Source: Flavobacteriales bacterium (lineage in GTDB: Bacteria; Bacteroidota; Bacteroidia; Flavobacteriales_D; Sanyastnellaceae). From it: a stretch of DNA of 64,000 nucleotides. A program made the position numbers and the translations under genes. The notes under the pieces are model-generated. The model was not told the origin of the DNA and searched no databases. It saw only the letters and a list, made by a program, of their open reading frames with translations. Location: contig CANIBZ010000005.1 of the NCBI GenBank assembly GCA_947466425.1, forward strand, positions 1 to 64,000. The letters are read 5' to 3'. Positions 63,601-64,000 of this stretch are shown piece after piece (the stretch's first letter is position 1; each line of letters starts with the position of its first letter).

Positions 63601-64000
63601 CAAACAACGCCAGTTCCAACAACGCAAGTTCAAACAACGCAAGTTCAAACAACGCAAGTTCAAACAACGTTAGTCCAAAAACTTTCACTGCAGCAGAAGC
63701 CGTAATTATAAACAGCCCTGGACAGTCGAATTATCAGGATGAAAATATTTTTGAAGAACTAAAAAACGACAGTGTTGAAATTTCCAATCGTATAGAAATT
63801 GAAAAACTCTACACTGAAATCGAGACCATCAATCGCAGAATAAAAAGTGAACCCGCACCCGAGAAAATTGCCGAATTGACTGAACAACGGAATCAACTGA
63901 TGTATCAGAAAATGCAAGAAGAGGATAAGAATGCAACGCTAATTGCAGAGCACAATTCGAATTCACTTATTGATCTTCAATCGGCTTGGAAAAAGAATAC
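60687..64000 (+). CDS. Large TPR / PD40-propeller / coiled-coil protein with NASSN repeats (3' truncated)
   Basis: The frame is open to the window end (1104 codons seen). There is no in-frame ATG, GTG or TTG before the signal peptide (RKFISILLLAFCIGNLYAQ), which begins at an ATT codon at 60687, the likely non-canonical start. The order is a TPR-like helical region (nt 60770-61100), PD40 blades with LTGKDIYTTS and GSMGGYDIFRC motifs (61270-61680), an extracytoplasmic beta segment (to 62000), a long coiled coil (62220-62980), 38 NASSN repeats (63096-63665) and another coiled coil. Similar proteins accompany OmpA/PorE-type envelope proteins in Bacteroidota; the C-terminus is unseen. Confidence 0.8.
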   Translation, partial: MRKFISILLLAFCIGNLYAQKPIDEKTLAAEANVFFEEGNYVQAYAAYSQLVSLYGSNPIYAFRFGAAGIYATTDREKCVFFMKDGVRRGYTEPETHYYLARAYHLSYNFKEALAEYEKFETSAEKKQLAKSDCKAQKLSAESGLNLMNSIKDVQVLEKTEAEKSSFYRYMNIDPSIGKIISTPKELLSKLDLKSKEEHVFFLPSNGKKIFFSSKGKDGLTGKDIYTTSRVNGTFTPPVKLKSSVNTEFDEDFAFMHPNGSTLYFASKGHGSMGGYDIFRCEWDATISNFGPAINMDFAINTPDDDLFFITDSLNTTAYFASSRLTSPDKLYVYRVFVNGIPMNITYLKGEFISRVDATQTEAKIQVFDDLTNRKIMDTQARESNGQYLLFIPTAGNYTYKIQPPGSPQIHEVLVKIPAAEGSQVFRQEIVFTKTDGREKVEVKNYWNDPLNDNVEDLQRQMLLAKSQLDVNATVDLSSFTSTNTNNSNSNTSASGNASTSVLSPRIEIDTVLSSQEKTIAALKREIALAEQTSKSLLQYVQQTLSETDEAYEEFQTARFEQPESRNDSIELIEARNNMIATQDRSVAAISAYEISKNREIELREKLNGVQAVNKQIKESLAEKDSPMAAYLVNDYVGKNPNSEKGLVTESAVTWKAADAKTKVNENKAKLDDSQLRINTKTKEIEELEIKANAVSNQMSNTKKKKDIERLGNELNSIELEFTELKEEIEEEKETLRIRELELQESVSLLKLLQELESEKQPEVKPEFKSLTNIVNIESLKTEISESKNRVSTALENSHYENPNASSNNASSNNASSNNASSNNASSNNASSNNASSNNASSNNASSNNASSNNASSNNASSNNASSNNASSNNASSNNASSNNASSNNASSNNASSNNASSNNASSNNASSNNASSNNASSNNASSNNASSNNASSNNASSNNASSNNASSNNASSNNASSNNASSNNASSNNASSNNASSNNASSNNASSNNVSPKTFTAAEAVIINSPGQSNYQDENIFEELKNDSVEISNRIEIEKLYTEIETINRRIKSEPAPEKIAELTEQRNQLMYQKMQEEDKNATLIAEHNSNSLIDLQSAWKKN
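63096..63665 (+). repeat. 15-bp coding tandem repeat, 38 copies (NASSN)
   Basis: 570 bases are exactly 38 in-frame units of AAC GCN AGT TCN AAC. All differences are at the third base of the Ala codon (A, T or C, never G) and of the second Ser codon (A, T or C, never G). A diverged unit (NVSPK) follows. The repeat joins two coiled-coil segments and probably forms a flexible linker. Confidence 0.95.

Noticed and set aside
63083-63688. 201-codon minus-strand frame (LALLELA repeat)
   Set aside because: It is the antisense shadow of the NASSN array; the repeat period of 15 keeps every frame open. No start context or signal supports it.

Overview
The window reads as chromosomal DNA of a marine or freshwater Flavobacteriales-type bacterium (Bacteroidota). 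The evidence is internal. Three secreted proteins carry type IX secretion C-terminal signals (two type A, one gliding-motility type B). Promoters are of the TAnnTTTG -7 class. Shine-Dalgarno sequences are largely absent. There is an archaeal/eukaryal-type ProS, an HMG-CoA reductase (mevalonate route), a GWxTD protein, an OmpP1/FadL-like barrel and many short-lipobox lipoproteins. I see no prophage, transposase or CRISPR array. Gene density is high and no stretch over 300 bases is empty.

Layout. 1-8 kb: a histone-H1-like tail, a secreted EEP-family enzyme, an oligopeptide-type binding lipoprotein, an ACMSD-like amidohydrolase, an M23 peptidase, then a coiled-coil protein, ZapA, a structured (possibly 6S-type) spacer and RNase Y. 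8-22 kb: a coiled-coil secreted protein, a Cys/Met-metabolism PLP enzyme, a BatA-type membrane protein coupled to a dihydroorotase homologue that has lost its metal ligands, a tight GAPDH/membrane protein/YjjG/DUF3467 operon, a large T9SS beta-propeller protein and LipA. 22-33 kb: OsmC, a 40-residue lipoprotein, a small Omp85-like protein, RmuC, GWxTD, RlmB, an OmpP1-like porin whose N-terminus runs through a 12-bp tandem repeat, a Gly/Tyr/Asn-rich lipoprotein, ProS and a GH29 fucosidase.

33.9-42.7 kb is the most interesting block. Seven almost gap-free minus-strand genes encode a rifampicin-phosphotransferase-like dikinase, a UbiA-like membrane protein, a Zn-ribbon methyltransferase, a fatty-acid desaturase, HMG-CoA reductase, a CdsA-type CTP transferase and a phytol/dolichol-kinase-like protein. 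A second desaturase gene is divergent. Together they suggest a dedicated pathway for an isoprenoid or otherwise modified lipid; the product cannot be named from sequence.

42.7-64 kb: a membrane lipoprotein, a Cas4-like/DEDD nuclease fusion (DUF2779), tRNA-Glu, an RlpA-like protein, a second locus of the dispersed CTTG repeat, a heme-type uptake system (TonB receptor, HmuT/U/V-like ABC genes), a lipid kinase, two more T9SS proteins, a 2-Cys peroxiredoxin, a DUF423 protein, and an unfinished large TPR/PD40 protein containing 38 perfect NASSN repeats that appears to start at a non-ATG codon.
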